64,000 nt of DNA from Pseudomonadales bacterium (GTDB taxonomy: Bacteria; Pseudomonadota; Gammaproteobacteria; Pseudomonadales; JAHRWD01). The notes under the pieces were generated by a model. The model had not been told where the DNA came from, made no database searches, and saw only the letters and a list, made by a program, of their open reading frames with translations. Shown here piece after piece: positions 56,405-64,000 of this stretch (position 1 is its first letter; each line of letters opens with the position of its first letter). Location: the NCBI GenBank assembly GCA_029210125.1, contig JARGPR010000001.1, positions 1 to 64,000 of the forward strand, in the 5' to 3' direction. The translations under genes were made by a program, and so were the position numbers.

Positions 56405-57438
56405 TGGTAATTGAGTCTGGAAATGAGTTGAAGAGTCCCCCGTTGGATATCCCGTTGCCGTGGCAACGTTCACAATGGCAAAGGCTGGTCGATGGATTTG
56501 AGCGTGACCTGATGCCCCATGCACAGATATTTTGCGGTAACCAAGGTTTGGGAAAGGGTCAGTTCGCTGCGGCCCTGGGCTTATATATATTTTGTTCCTC
56601 GCGGAGAAATGGTCAGGGATGTGGGGAATGTCGAAACTGCCGGTTGATACGCTTAGAAACACATCCTGATTTTTTGGAAATTCGCCCGGAAAAACCGTCA
56701 AGCCCAATAAAAATTGATAACATCCGGGCTCTAAATGACTTTGTAAATCGAACGTCTGAATCCGGCGTGGCGAAAATCGTATTGATCGAACGTGCGGATC
56801 AAATGAATCGTAGCGCTGCCAATGCATTGCTTAAAAATCTGGAGGAACCTCCTGCGGGCACCTTCTTTTTTCTAGTCACAAGCCGAGAAATGCAGTTGCC
56901 TGTTACGATACGAAGCCGCTGCCAACTCACCCGTTTTTCTGTGCCCGATCGGGGTGCGGCTCTGGAGTGGTTAGGTCAGCAAACAAGCGATATAGATAGT
57001 TGCGAGCTGCCGATACTGTTGGCTGCCGGCGCGCCGCTGGTCGCGCTGAAATTGTCGTCGGAGGAATATCAGCGGCGATACAATCAGTTATTTTCGACAT
57101 TGGATAAGCTGATGATGGGGTATTCGAACCCGGTGACTGAAGTGAAGTTGCTGCTGGATGTAGACTTAACAGAGTTACTCGGTTGGTTTTCCGGTTGGGT
57201 GGGCAGTCTGATAAGGGCGCAAAATAGCTCTTGTGTGGATATTGTTGAAACCGGCTATGAAGGTCTTGAACAACTAACTGATAAGCTAGGACTCACTGAG
57301 TTATTGAAGTTTCAAAATCTAATCCAACGAGCTTTCAATGATAGCCTTGCGGCCTCTAATATCAATAAGCAGCTTATACTTGAAAATGTATTGCTGAGTT
57401 GGCAGCAAGCTGTAGGTGGGATCAAGCGAGATAACTAG
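56404..57438 (+). CDS. holB: DNA polymerase III subunit delta'
   Basis: A clamp-loader subunit. The AAA+ fold begins with the degenerate P-loop GNQGLGKGQFA, followed by the zinc module CGECRNCRLIRLETHPD, the Walker-B-like IVLIERADQMNRSAANALLKNLEEPP, and the SRC motif IRSRCQ used for trans contacts. ATG 56404 overlaps the tmk stop by one base; an upstream in-frame start inside tmk is unlikely. At 344 residues it matches the family (E. coli 334). A weak GCAGG/CCTGC stem follows the stop. Confidence 0.95.
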   Translation: MVIESGNELKSPPLDIPLPWQRSQWQRLVDGFERDLMPHAQIFCGNQGLGKGQFAAALGLYIFCSSRRNGQGCGECRNCRLIRLETHPDFLEIRPEKPSSPIKIDNIRALNDFVNRTSESGVAKIVLIERADQMNRSAANALLKNLEEPPAGTFFFLVTSREMQLPVTIRSRCQLTRFSVPDRGAALEWLGQQTSDIDSCELPILLAAGAPLVALKLSSEEYQRRYNQLFSTLDKLMMGYSNPVTEVKLLLDVDLTELLGWFSGWVGSLIRAQNSSCVDIVETGYEGLEQLTDKLGLTELLKFQNLIQRAFNDSLAASNINKQLILENVLLSWQQAVGGIKRDN

Positions 57439-57596
57439 ATATCCTCTCGCCGCAGGCTCGCGACCTGCCCCCATAACAGTACAATATATGTGTTGGAACT
57501 AGAATTGGACTATAGTTAAGCTCCTAGGAGTAATTTCCCACTAGAGCAAACGGTAGGCCAATAAAATGGAAAGCCGGTGAAAAAAATAGACTATCA

Positions 57597-57959
57597 GTGA
57601 GTAATTCAAGAGTGAGACCTAAACAAGCCGCAGGAAACGGGATTTTATCTTTGACTATTAAAGATAAGGCGATCCTATATGCGGCCTACATGCCCTTTAT
57701 CACTAATGGTGGATTGTTTATTCCAACTGGCAAACAATATCGTCTTGGTGACGAGGTGTTTATGTTGCTTAATTTGATGGACGAGCCTGAGAAGCTGCCA
57801 GTTGCCGGAAAAGTTGTATGGGTGACTCCGCAGCGCGCGCAAAACAACCGTGCAGCAGGAATTGGTGTGCAGTTTGCGGACGACAGTGTAGCGAGGCAAA
57901 AAATCGAAAACTACCTGGCTGGATCCCTCGAGTCAGGAAGACCTACCCATACGATGTGA
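57597..57959 (+). CDS. pilZ: Type IV pilus assembly protein PilZ
   Basis: A 120-residue protein closely resembling Pseudomonas PilZ: ILSLTIKDKAILYAAYMPF, NGGLFIPTGKQYRLGDEVF, LLNLMDEPEKLPVAGKVVW, and the ending RPTHTM are nearly invariant. This founder of the PilZ fold lacks the RxxxR c-di-GMP motif and acts in pilus assembly through protein contacts. The start is GTG at 57597. holB-pilZ adjacency is conserved in pseudomonads. The other pil genes are not in the window. An upstream 158-bp gap holds no clear promoter. Confidence 0.96.
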   Translation: MSNSRVRPKQAAGNGILSLTIKDKAILYAAYMPFITNGGLFIPTGKQYRLGDEVFMLLNLMDEPEKLPVAGKVVWVTPQRAQNNRAAGIGVQFADDSVARQKIENYLAGSLESGRPTHTM

Positions 57960-58142
57960 GTTTAATAGTTTGCTTGTGCGTCGATGGTTATTGTGGCAGA
58001 ATCCTGCGCTCGATTTAGCCATCGAAACCCCGTTTGATGATCAAGCAAAGCGGGGGGTGTCAAGTTATTCTACGATGGTTCAGCGGTACGCTATTTAAAG
58101 TCCGTTATCGTAGCTTGATCTCAGTACATTCAAAACTAAATA

Positions 58143-58228
<86 letters not shown>

Positions 58229-58262
58229 TTTATTCCCTTTAAAAACAATGAGCTGTCTTTTG

Positions 58263-58294
58263 TTGATGGCTGATTTAAATTTTTGCCCCATTTA
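58263..58294 (+). promoter_or_regulatory. Candidate sigma-32 (heat-shock) promoter before tig
   Basis: TTGATGG (58263-58269), a 16-bp spacer and CCCCATTTA (58286-58294). The second block fits the sigma-32 -10 consensus CCCCATNT exactly, while the first shares only the TTGA core. A start near 58301 would leave a short leader that still contains the GAGGA ribosome-binding site. Confidence 0.45.
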
Positions 58295-58314
58295 TTCTCC
58301 TGTGAGGACAACAG

Positions 58315-59631
58315 ATGCAAGTTTCAGTGGAAAGCCTTTCTGGCTTAGAGCGTAAGCTAACGATTACCGTTCCTGCGGATCGGATCGAAGGTGAGGTCAA
58401 TAACAGAATCCAGAAAGCCACTAAAACAGCATCACTCAATGGTTTTCGGGCTGGAAAAGTGCCCGCCCGTATTATCCGTCAGCGCTATGGCGATAGCATT
58501 CTCAATGAGGTGCTGGGAGAAGTAATTCAGGAGAGCTATTTCGGAGCGATTCAGCAAGAAGAGCTGAACCCAGTCAGCGAGCCGGTGATTGATCCTGGTG
58601 CCGTAGAGATGGGTAAAGATGTTGAGTTTACCGCAGTATTTGAAGTGTTCCCCGAAATTACACTTAATGATTTCTCGGACCTCGAGGTTGAAAACCCTGT
58701 TGCTGAATTAAGCCAGGAAGATCAGGACGAACTAATTGAAAACCTCAGGAAGCAAAAGGCTGAATGGGTAGAGGTTGATCGTGAAGCAGCTCAAGGTGAT
58801 CAGGTAAAAATTGATTTCGAAGGGTCAATCGACGGTGAGTCATTCGAGGGCGGTAGTGGTGAAGGCGTAGATCTTGAGCTAGGTGGAAACACCATGATTG
58901 ACGGGTTTGAGGCTGGGTTGATTGGCGCAAAGTCAGGTGACGAAAAGGCGCTTAATCTTAAATTCCCTGAGGATTACAAGACTGAAGAGCTTGCGGGTAA
59001 AGCAGTTCTATTTAGTGTAAAAGTTCATCAGGTCAATGAATCAAAGCTGCCTGAAATCGACGAAGAATTTATCAAAGAGTTTGGTTTTGAAGACAAAACT
59101 ATTGCGGAGTTCAAAGAAAAACTGAAAACTAACATGGAGCGTGAGCTTGAAAACGCTATGGTTAGTCAGAAAAAGAAAAGCGCTTTTGAGCAATTGGTTG
59201 AAAAAAATGAAGTTGAGGTACCTAAGGCGCTGGTAGAGCGCGAGGTTGCCCAGTATGGTCAACAGTTCAGCTCGCAAATGGGGACAGAGGGAATGTCCGA
59301 GGTCATCGATACACTGATGGATGGGTTTAGAGAAACCGCTGAACGTCGGCTAAAGCTGAGTTTATTGGTAGGTGAGATCGTTCGGGAGCATAGCATCGAA
59401 GCTGATGCGGCTCGGGTCCGAAAAAAGATTGAAGAAACCGCTAGCGCATACCCTGAACCACAGCAGGTGATCGAGTGGTACTATAATAACGATAAAGAGC
59501 TAGCCTCAGTCGAGTCTGCTATATTAGAAGAATTGGTTGTGGAAAAGTTGCTTGAATCGGCTAAAACCGTTGACAAGACCTATAACTATAAAGATTTGAT
59601 GACGCAGAGCGCGGATAACGGCTCCTTCTAA
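58315..59631 (+). CDS. tig: Trigger factor
   Basis: A ribosome-bound chaperone with prolyl isomerase activity. The N-terminal ribosome-binding domain carries the signature GFRAGKVPARIIRQRYG (~44-60). The FKBP-like domain (GDQVKIDFEGSIDGESFEGG) follows near 160-245, then the helical C-terminal chaperone arms. At 438 residues it matches E. coli (432). It heads the tig-clpP-clpX-lon block. Confidence 0.97.
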   Translation: MQVSVESLSGLERKLTITVPADRIEGEVNNRIQKATKTASLNGFRAGKVPARIIRQRYGDSILNEVLGEVIQESYFGAIQQEELNPVSEPVIDPGAVEMGKDVEFTAVFEVFPEITLNDFSDLEVENPVAELSQEDQDELIENLRKQKAEWVEVDREAAQGDQVKIDFEGSIDGESFEGGSGEGVDLELGGNTMIDGFEAGLIGAKSGDEKALNLKFPEDYKTEELAGKAVLFSVKVHQVNESKLPEIDEEFIKEFGFEDKTIAEFKEKLKTNMERELENAMVSQKKKSAFEQLVEKNEVEVPKALVEREVAQYGQQFSSQMGTEGMSEVIDTLMDGFRETAERRLKLSLLVGEIVREHSIEADAARVRKKIEETASAYPEPQQVIEWYYNNDKELASVESAILEELVVEKLLESAKTVDKTYNYKDLMTQSADNGSF

Positions 59632-59691
59632 TTTGGGGAGTAAACCGAGCTGCTGTAAATAAATACTCATTTTATATAAGGAAAAAGCAGA

Positions 59692-60297
59692 ATGGCTCTG
59701 GTACCAATGGTTGTAGAACAAACCTCGAGAGGGGAGCGATCCTACGATATATTTTCGAGACTGCTAAAAGAGCGAGTAATTTTTCTGGTTGGCCCAGTTG
59801 AAGATCATATGGCAAATCTGGTAGTTGCCCAGTTACTGTTTCTTGAGTCTGAAAACCCAGATAAAGATATCCATCTGTACATTAATTCCCCCGGTGGGTC
59901 GGTAACTGCGGGAATGGCTATATACGATACGATGCAGTTCATTAAGCCAGATGTGAGCACGCTCTGTGTAGGCCAGGCTGCTAGCATGGGGGCTTTGTTG
60001 CTGGCGGGTGGTGCTGCGGGTAAACGGTACTGCTTGCCTAATTCTCGAGTGATGATTCACCAACCACTTGGCGGTTTTCAGGGGCAGGCGTCGGACATCG
60101 CCATTCATGCTCAGGAAATTATCGATATCAAAAATAAATTGAATCGAATACTTGCGGATCATACTAAGCAGGATATCGAAACGATAGCTGTAGATACTGA
60201 TCGCGACAATTTTATGGACAGCGCAGCCTCAGTTAAATATGGTTTAGTTGACGAGGTTCTTGAACATAGACTTGCGGTTCCAATTAGTGAGGAATAG
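59692..60297 (+). CDS. clpP: ATP-dependent Clp protease proteolytic subunit
   Basis: A serine peptidase forming the 14-mer chamber that works with ClpX. Catalytic Ser in [14 protein letters not shown] (~98) and His in [13 protein letters not shown] (~123), with the Asp further on; IYINSPGG-like [18 protein letters not shown] is typical. The N-terminal ~14 residues include the propeptide region. At 201 residues the length fits. AAGGA lies nine bases before the ATG. Confidence 0.98.
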   Translation: MALVPMVVEQTSRGERSYDIFSRLLKERVIFLVGPVEDHMANLVVAQLLFLESENPDKDIHLYINSPGGSVTAGMAIYDTMQFIKPDVSTLCVGQAASMGALLLAGGAAGKRYCLPNSRVMIHQPLGGFQGQASDIAIHAQEIIDIKNKLNRILADHTKQDIETIAVDTDRDNFMDSAASVKYGLVDEVLEHRLAVPISEE

Positions 60298-60419
60298 CTG
60301 CTCGGAATTAGTGAATTGAGTCTTGGCATTGTCCGGAACAATCTAATCGGATCTAGACTCATGTTGGTATAAAAGAATCGACAGGCTCTTAGATATATTG
60401 AATACGGTAGGGTATAACG

Positions 60420-61718
60420 ATGGCTGATGATCGCGGTGGTAAAAATGAAGATGGCGGTAAACTTCTGTATTGTTCTTTTTGCGGAAAGAGCCAGCACGAA
60501 GTACGCAAACTAATTGCTGGACCGTCGGTATTTGTCTGTGATGAATGCGTAGATCTCTGTAACGATATTATTCGTGAAGAAATTGAGGAAAGCTCCACTG
60601 AAATTGAGCGGGAAAAACTACCTACTCCAATAGAAATTAGTGAAATTCTTGATCAGTATGTGATTGGTCAAGGTTGGGCTAAAAAAGTCTTATCGGTGGC
60701 GGTGTACAATCATTACAAACGCTTGGATCATGGCTCCAGTAGCAAAAATAAAGATGAAGTTGAATTAGGTAAAAGTAACATACTTCTGATCGGCCCGACC
60801 GGTAGCGGTAAAACTTTGCTTGCCGAAACCCTAGCGCGTCTTCTCAATGTGCCTTTTACCATTGCTGATGCAACCACCCTGACAGAAGCAGGATATGTGG
60901 GTGAAGACGTTGAAAACATCATCCAAAAGTTATTGCAGAAGTGCGATTACGATGTAGACAAAGCTCAGCGTGGGATTGTCTATATTGATGAGATCGACAA
61001 GATTTCCAGGAAATCAGACAACCCATCTATCACCCGTGATGTTTCGGGCGAAGGTGTCCAGCAGGCTTTGCTTAAATTGATCGAAGGTACCGTTGCCTCC
61101 GTCCCTCCTCAGGGTGGCCGAAAACACCCGCAGCAGGAGTTTTTGCAGGTTAACACCGCGGATATTCTATTTATCTGTGGAGGTGCTTTTTCTGGGTTAG
61201 AAAGGTTGATACAGGATCGCTCCAAAAAAGGTGGAATCGGTTTTTCTGCCGAGGTAAAGAGCAGCAAAAATGACAAAGCGGTTGGAGAAACATTGCGAGA
61301 TGTTGAACCGGAAGATTTGGTCAAATTTGGGTTGATCCCTGAGTTTGTAGGTCGTTTGCCCGTTATTGCGACCCTTGAAGAGCTTGATGAAAATGCGCTG
61401 ATTCAGATTCTTACCGAGCCAAAAAACTCGTTGACCAGGCAGTACGGTAAACTGTTTGAGATGGAGGAAGTTGAGATTGACTTCCGGGAAGACGCGTTGC
61501 GCGCAATTGCTGCTAAGGCGATGGAGCGGAAAACAGGAGCTCGTGGACTACGCTCAATTCTGGAAGGTGTATTGTTGGAAACCATGTACCAACTGCCAGC
61601 TAAGGAAGGTGTTAAGAAGGTTGTCGTTGATGAAAATGTTATCAGTGGTGAATCAGAGCCATTACTGGTCTATGAGCAGGCAACTGACGATAAAGTAGCA
61701 GCTCAGGATGCTAATTAG
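60420..61718 (+). CDS. clpX: ATP-dependent Clp protease ATP-binding subunit ClpX
   Basis: A hexameric AAA+ unfoldase that feeds substrates to ClpP. An N-terminal zinc-binding domain with four Cys (CSFCGK ... CDECVDLC, ~16-45), then Walker A GPTGSGKT (~124) and Walker [11 protein letters not shown] (~185). The pore loop GYVGED is present, as are the ClpP-docking loop region and sensor-2 [15 protein letters not shown]. At 432 residues it matches the family (E. coli 424). A dyad ATTGT-N5-ACAAT (60328-60342) lies in its 122-bp upstream gap. Confidence 0.98.
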   Translation: MADDRGGKNEDGGKLLYCSFCGKSQHEVRKLIAGPSVFVCDECVDLCNDIIREEIEESSTEIEREKLPTPIEISEILDQYVIGQGWAKKVLSVAVYNHYKRLDHGSSSKNKDEVELGKSNILLIGPTGSGKTLLAETLARLLNVPFTIADATTLTEAGYVGEDVENIIQKLLQKCDYDVDKAQRGIVYIDEIDKISRKSDNPSITRDVSGEGVQQALLKLIEGTVASVPPQGGRKHPQQEFLQVNTADILFICGGAFSGLERLIQDRSKKGGIGFSAEVKSSKNDKAVGETLRDVEPEDLVKFGLIPEFVGRLPVIATLEELDENALIQILTEPKNSLTRQYGKLFEMEEVEIDFREDALRAIAAKAMERKTGARGLRSILEGVLLETMYQLPAKEGVKKVVVDENVISGESEPLLVYEQATDDKVAAQDAN

Positions 61719-61740
61719 TAGGAATGATCTCCACAATTGA

Positions 61741-61780
61741 AAACCAAAAAAAAGGGCTATTTAGCCCTTTTTTTGGTTTT
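61741..61780 (+). terminator. Rho-independent terminator after clpX
   Basis: An AAAAGGGCT/AGCCCTTTT stem with loop ATTT, extended by flanking A and T runs, lies 22 bp after clpX. It separates clpX from lon, which then needs its own promoter. Confidence 0.9.
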
Positions 61781-61785
61781 AAGAG

Positions 61786-61814
61786 CTTGTAATTGTCGTG
61801 CTGGGTACCCATTG
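61786..61814 (+). promoter_or_regulatory. Candidate sigma-32 (heat-shock) promoter before lon
   Basis: CTTGTAA (61786-61792), a 15-bp spacer and CCCATTG (61808-61814) resemble the sigma-32 consensus CTTGAAA/CCCCAT. It starts six bases after the clpX terminator and about 93 bp before the lon ATG. lon is a classic sigma-32 gene in E. coli. Confidence 0.45.
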
Positions 61815-61906
61815 TTGTTGCTATGACTAAATGCTTTGTTTTTCTCGTGACTCCTGCCCTCAGCGAGAAATATAGGTGTTATGAGCTATCGTTTGGAGTT
61901 TGTTGA

Positions 61907-64000
61907 ATGACTGAAAATACGCTAGAACTGCTGCCGCTGTTGCCGCTACGTGATGTGGTGGTATTTCCGAATATGGTAGTCCCACTGTTTGTTGGACGAG
62001 ATAAGTCGATTGTCGCCCTTACGGAGGCGCGAGAAACCGAGAAGAAAATTTTTCTGGTAGCACAGAAAGAAGCTTCGGTTGATGATCCAGGGTTTGACGA
62101 TCTTCATAGCATAGGAACCATAGCAACTCTGCTGCAAATGATCAGGCTGCCTGACGGCACTGTCAAAATTTTGGTTGAAGGCGAGCACCGGGCACGACTC
62201 ACAGACTTCATCGATGAGCCAAACCTGTATCAGGCCAGGGTTGATCGCTTAACTGAAGCCACCGACGTTTCAAATAATCGAGAACTAGATGTTCTTTCGA
62301 GATCTCTTCGCAGTCGTTTTGACCAATACGTTCAAGTCAGTAAGAAAATCCCATCCGAAGTAATTGATTCTGTTGCTGATATAGATGATGTCAGTCGCAT
62401 GATAGATACCATTACGGCTCATATGACACTAGGTCTGGCAGAGAAACAGCAAATCCTCGCCGTTGAAAGCCTTGCTCAACGAATCGAAAAACTGCTTGAA
62501 TTAATCGAAACCGAGATTGATCTTATACAGGTTGATAAAAGGATTCGTGGTCGGGTTAAAACTCAGATGGAAAAGAGCCAGCGCGAGTATTATCTCAACG
62601 AGCAAATGAAAGCGATCCAGAAAGAGATGGGTGACTTGGATGCCGGCGGAAACGATATGGAGCAATATGAAGCTCGTATCGAGGAAGCTGGCATGAGTGC
62701 CGAGGCGGTCGATAAAGCCAACGCTGAACTCGCTAAATTGAAGATGATGTCACCCATGTCAGCTGAGGCGTCGGTGGTGCGTGGATACCTTGACTGGATC
62801 CTTGGGTTGCCCTGGAAAAAACGTAGTAAGATCAGTTCTAACCTTGATCGAGCGGAGAAAATCCTCAACGAAGATCATTACGGGTTAGCAGATGTTAAAG
62901 AACGGGTGACTGAATACCTGGCAGTTCAGAAACGAGTCCGGAAAATCAAAGGTCCAGTCCTCTGTTTAGTGGGGCCTCCCGGCGTAGGTAAAACTTCGCT
63001 GGGAGAGTCGATCGCTCGAGCCACCAATAGAAAATTCATCCGGATGTCCCTTGGTGGGGTACGTGATGAAGCGGAAATCAGAGGACATCGTAGAACCTAT
63101 ATTGGATCGATGCCGGGTAAGCTTGTGCAAAAAATGTCGAAGGCTGGTGTTAAAAATCCGCTATTCCTGCTTGATGAAATCGATAAAATGGGTATGGATC
63201 ACCGCGGTGATCCCGCATCCGCTTTGCTTGAAGTATTAGACCCTGAACAAAATAGTACCTTTAACGACCACTATCTGGAGGTTGACTACGATCTTTCGGA
63301 TGTGATGTTCGTTTGTACCTCAAACACCATGAATATCCCCGGCCCTTTACTCGATCGAATGGAAGTAATTCGTATCCCCGGGTATACCGAAGATGAAAAA
63401 CTGAATATTGCTAACCGATATTTGATACCGAAGCAGATCAAAAACAGCGGTCTTAAAAAAAATGAGCTGAAGCTTGATGATAATGCTGTTCGCAGTGTGA
63501 TCCGGTTTTACACTCGAGAAGCCGGTGTTCGAGAGCTTGAGAGACAAATAGCCAAACTTTGCCGTAAGCTGGTGAAAGAGAATACCCTGGCCAAGACCCA
63601 TGAGCCGGTCGAAGTGAATAATGATAACCTTGAACACTATTTGGGTGTCCACAGGTATACCTATGGGCGTGCAGAAGAAGATAACCAGATAGGGCAGGTG
63701 ACTGGCCTTGCCTGGACGCAGGTTGGTGGTGAGCTACTTACAATCGAAGCAGTTGCGATGCAAGGTACGGGCAAAGTATTTAGTACCGGTTCCCTTGGTG
63801 ACGTGATGCAAGAATCGATTCAGGCTGCAAGAACCGTAGTGCGTAGTCGCGCAGATGCGCTTGGTATTGAATCAGGTTTTCATGAATCCACCGATATTCA
63901 CATTCATGTGCCTGAAGGTGCAACACCGAAGGATGGACCTAGTGCTGGTGTAGGGATGTGCACCGCATTAGTGTCGGTGCTAACTGGAATTCCTGTTCGT
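61907..64000 (+). CDS. lon: ATP-dependent protease Lon (3' end beyond window)
   Basis: A homohexameric AAA+ serine protease that degrades misfolded and regulatory proteins. The frame is open for 698 codons and continues past the window edge. N-terminal substrate domain: LELLPLLPLRDVVVFPNMVVPL. Walker A GPPGVGKT lies near 355, followed by GGVRDEAEIRGHRRTYIG and Walker B LFLLDEIDKM. The proteolytic Ser is in KDGPSAGVGM (~679); the partner Lys lies outside the window. GGAG is eight bases before the ATG. Position 679 agrees with E. coli Lon numbering, so no large insertion or deletion is present. Confidence 0.97.
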   Translation, partial: MTENTLELLPLLPLRDVVVFPNMVVPLFVGRDKSIVALTEARETEKKIFLVAQKEASVDDPGFDDLHSIGTIATLLQMIRLPDGTVKILVEGEHRARLTDFIDEPNLYQARVDRLTEATDVSNNRELDVLSRSLRSRFDQYVQVSKKIPSEVIDSVADIDDVSRMIDTITAHMTLGLAEKQQILAVESLAQRIEKLLELIETEIDLIQVDKRIRGRVKTQMEKSQREYYLNEQMKAIQKEMGDLDAGGNDMEQYEARIEEAGMSAEAVDKANAELAKLKMMSPMSAEASVVRGYLDWILGLPWKKRSKISSNLDRAEKILNEDHYGLADVKERVTEYLAVQKRVRKIKGPVLCLVGPPGVGKTSLGESIARATNRKFIRMSLGGVRDEAEIRGHRRTYIGSMPGKLVQKMSKAGVKNPLFLLDEIDKMGMDHRGDPASALLEVLDPEQNSTFNDHYLEVDYDLSDVMFVCTSNTMNIPGPLLDRMEVIRIPGYTEDEKLNIANRYLIPKQIKNSGLKKNELKLDDNAVRSVIRFYTREAGVRELERQIAKLCRKLVKENTLAKTHEPVEVNNDNLEHYLGVHRYTYGRAEEDNQIGQVTGLAWTQVGGELLTIEAVAMQGTGKVFSTGSLGDVMQESIQAARTVVRSRADALGIESGFHESTDIHIHVPEGATPKDGPSAGVGMCTALVSVLTGIPVR

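Overview
The window is chromosomal DNA of a gammaproteobacterium, most like a Pseudomonadales/Cellvibrionales-type marine lineage. This is judged from protein sequence and gene order, not from a database search. Three blocks keep the order known from Pseudomonas: proA-nadD-rsfS-rlmH-mrdA-rodA-sltB/mltB-rlpA-dacA-ybeD-lipB-lipA; prmA-DUF3426-dusB-fis-purH-purD; and rluC...yceD-rpmF-plsX-fabD-fabG-acpP-fabF-pabC-mltG-tmk-holB-pilZ. Base composition is moderate, except for a clearly AT-rich stretch at the extreme left. I see no insertion sequence, CRISPR array, integrase, rRNA operon or prophage.

Layout. 1-1.25 kb: an AT-rich two-gene unit (small helical protein plus a PD-(D/E)XK-nuclease-like protein), the only accessory-looking DNA. 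1.4-4.4 kb: fklB, the ABC-F ATPase ybiT, a DUF2288 gene and slyX. 4.5-16.9 kb: a glycogen/alpha-glucan cluster with glk, glgP, malQ, a GH57 glycosidase, glgC, glgB and glgA, arranged as divergent and convergent units. 17-18.3 kb: a DedA-PAP2 fusion membrane protein. 18.5-30.9 kb: proline/NAD synthesis, ribosome maturation, cell elongation and lipoate genes, interrupted by a TorF-type outer-membrane gene. 31-35.4 kb: a second TorF gene and, convergent to it, a large pyruvate:ferredoxin/flavodoxin oxidoreductase (nifJ). 35.7-45.2 kb (minus strand): purD, purH, fis, dusB, a zinc-ribbon/DUF3426 gene, prmA and rne. 45.2-46.1 kb: about 1 kb without a convincing gene between divergent rne and rluC. 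46.1-58 kb: rluC, sppA, the yceD-rpmF-plsX-fab cluster (without fabH), and holB-pilZ. 58.1-64 kb: tRNA-Leu(UAG), tig, clpP, clpX and the first 698 codons of lon, which runs off the window.

How the genes work together. Glk makes glucose-6-phosphate; GlgC, GlgA and GlgB build glycogen; GlgP, MalQ and probably the GH57 enzyme remodel or degrade it. MrdA (PBP2), RodA, the MltB-family enzyme, RlpA and DacA build and trim the cell wall. YbeD, LipB and LipA supply lipoyl groups. PlsX to FabF run phospholipid and fatty-acid synthesis. Tig, ClpP, ClpX and Lon form a folding and proteolysis block with sigma-32-like promoter candidates before tig and lon.

No unmistakable new system is present. The best leads are the left-edge nuclease unit, a predicted leaderless yceD mRNA, the GH57 enzyme inside the glycogen operon, a perfect 15-bp inverted repeat after rne, and the long rne leader region.
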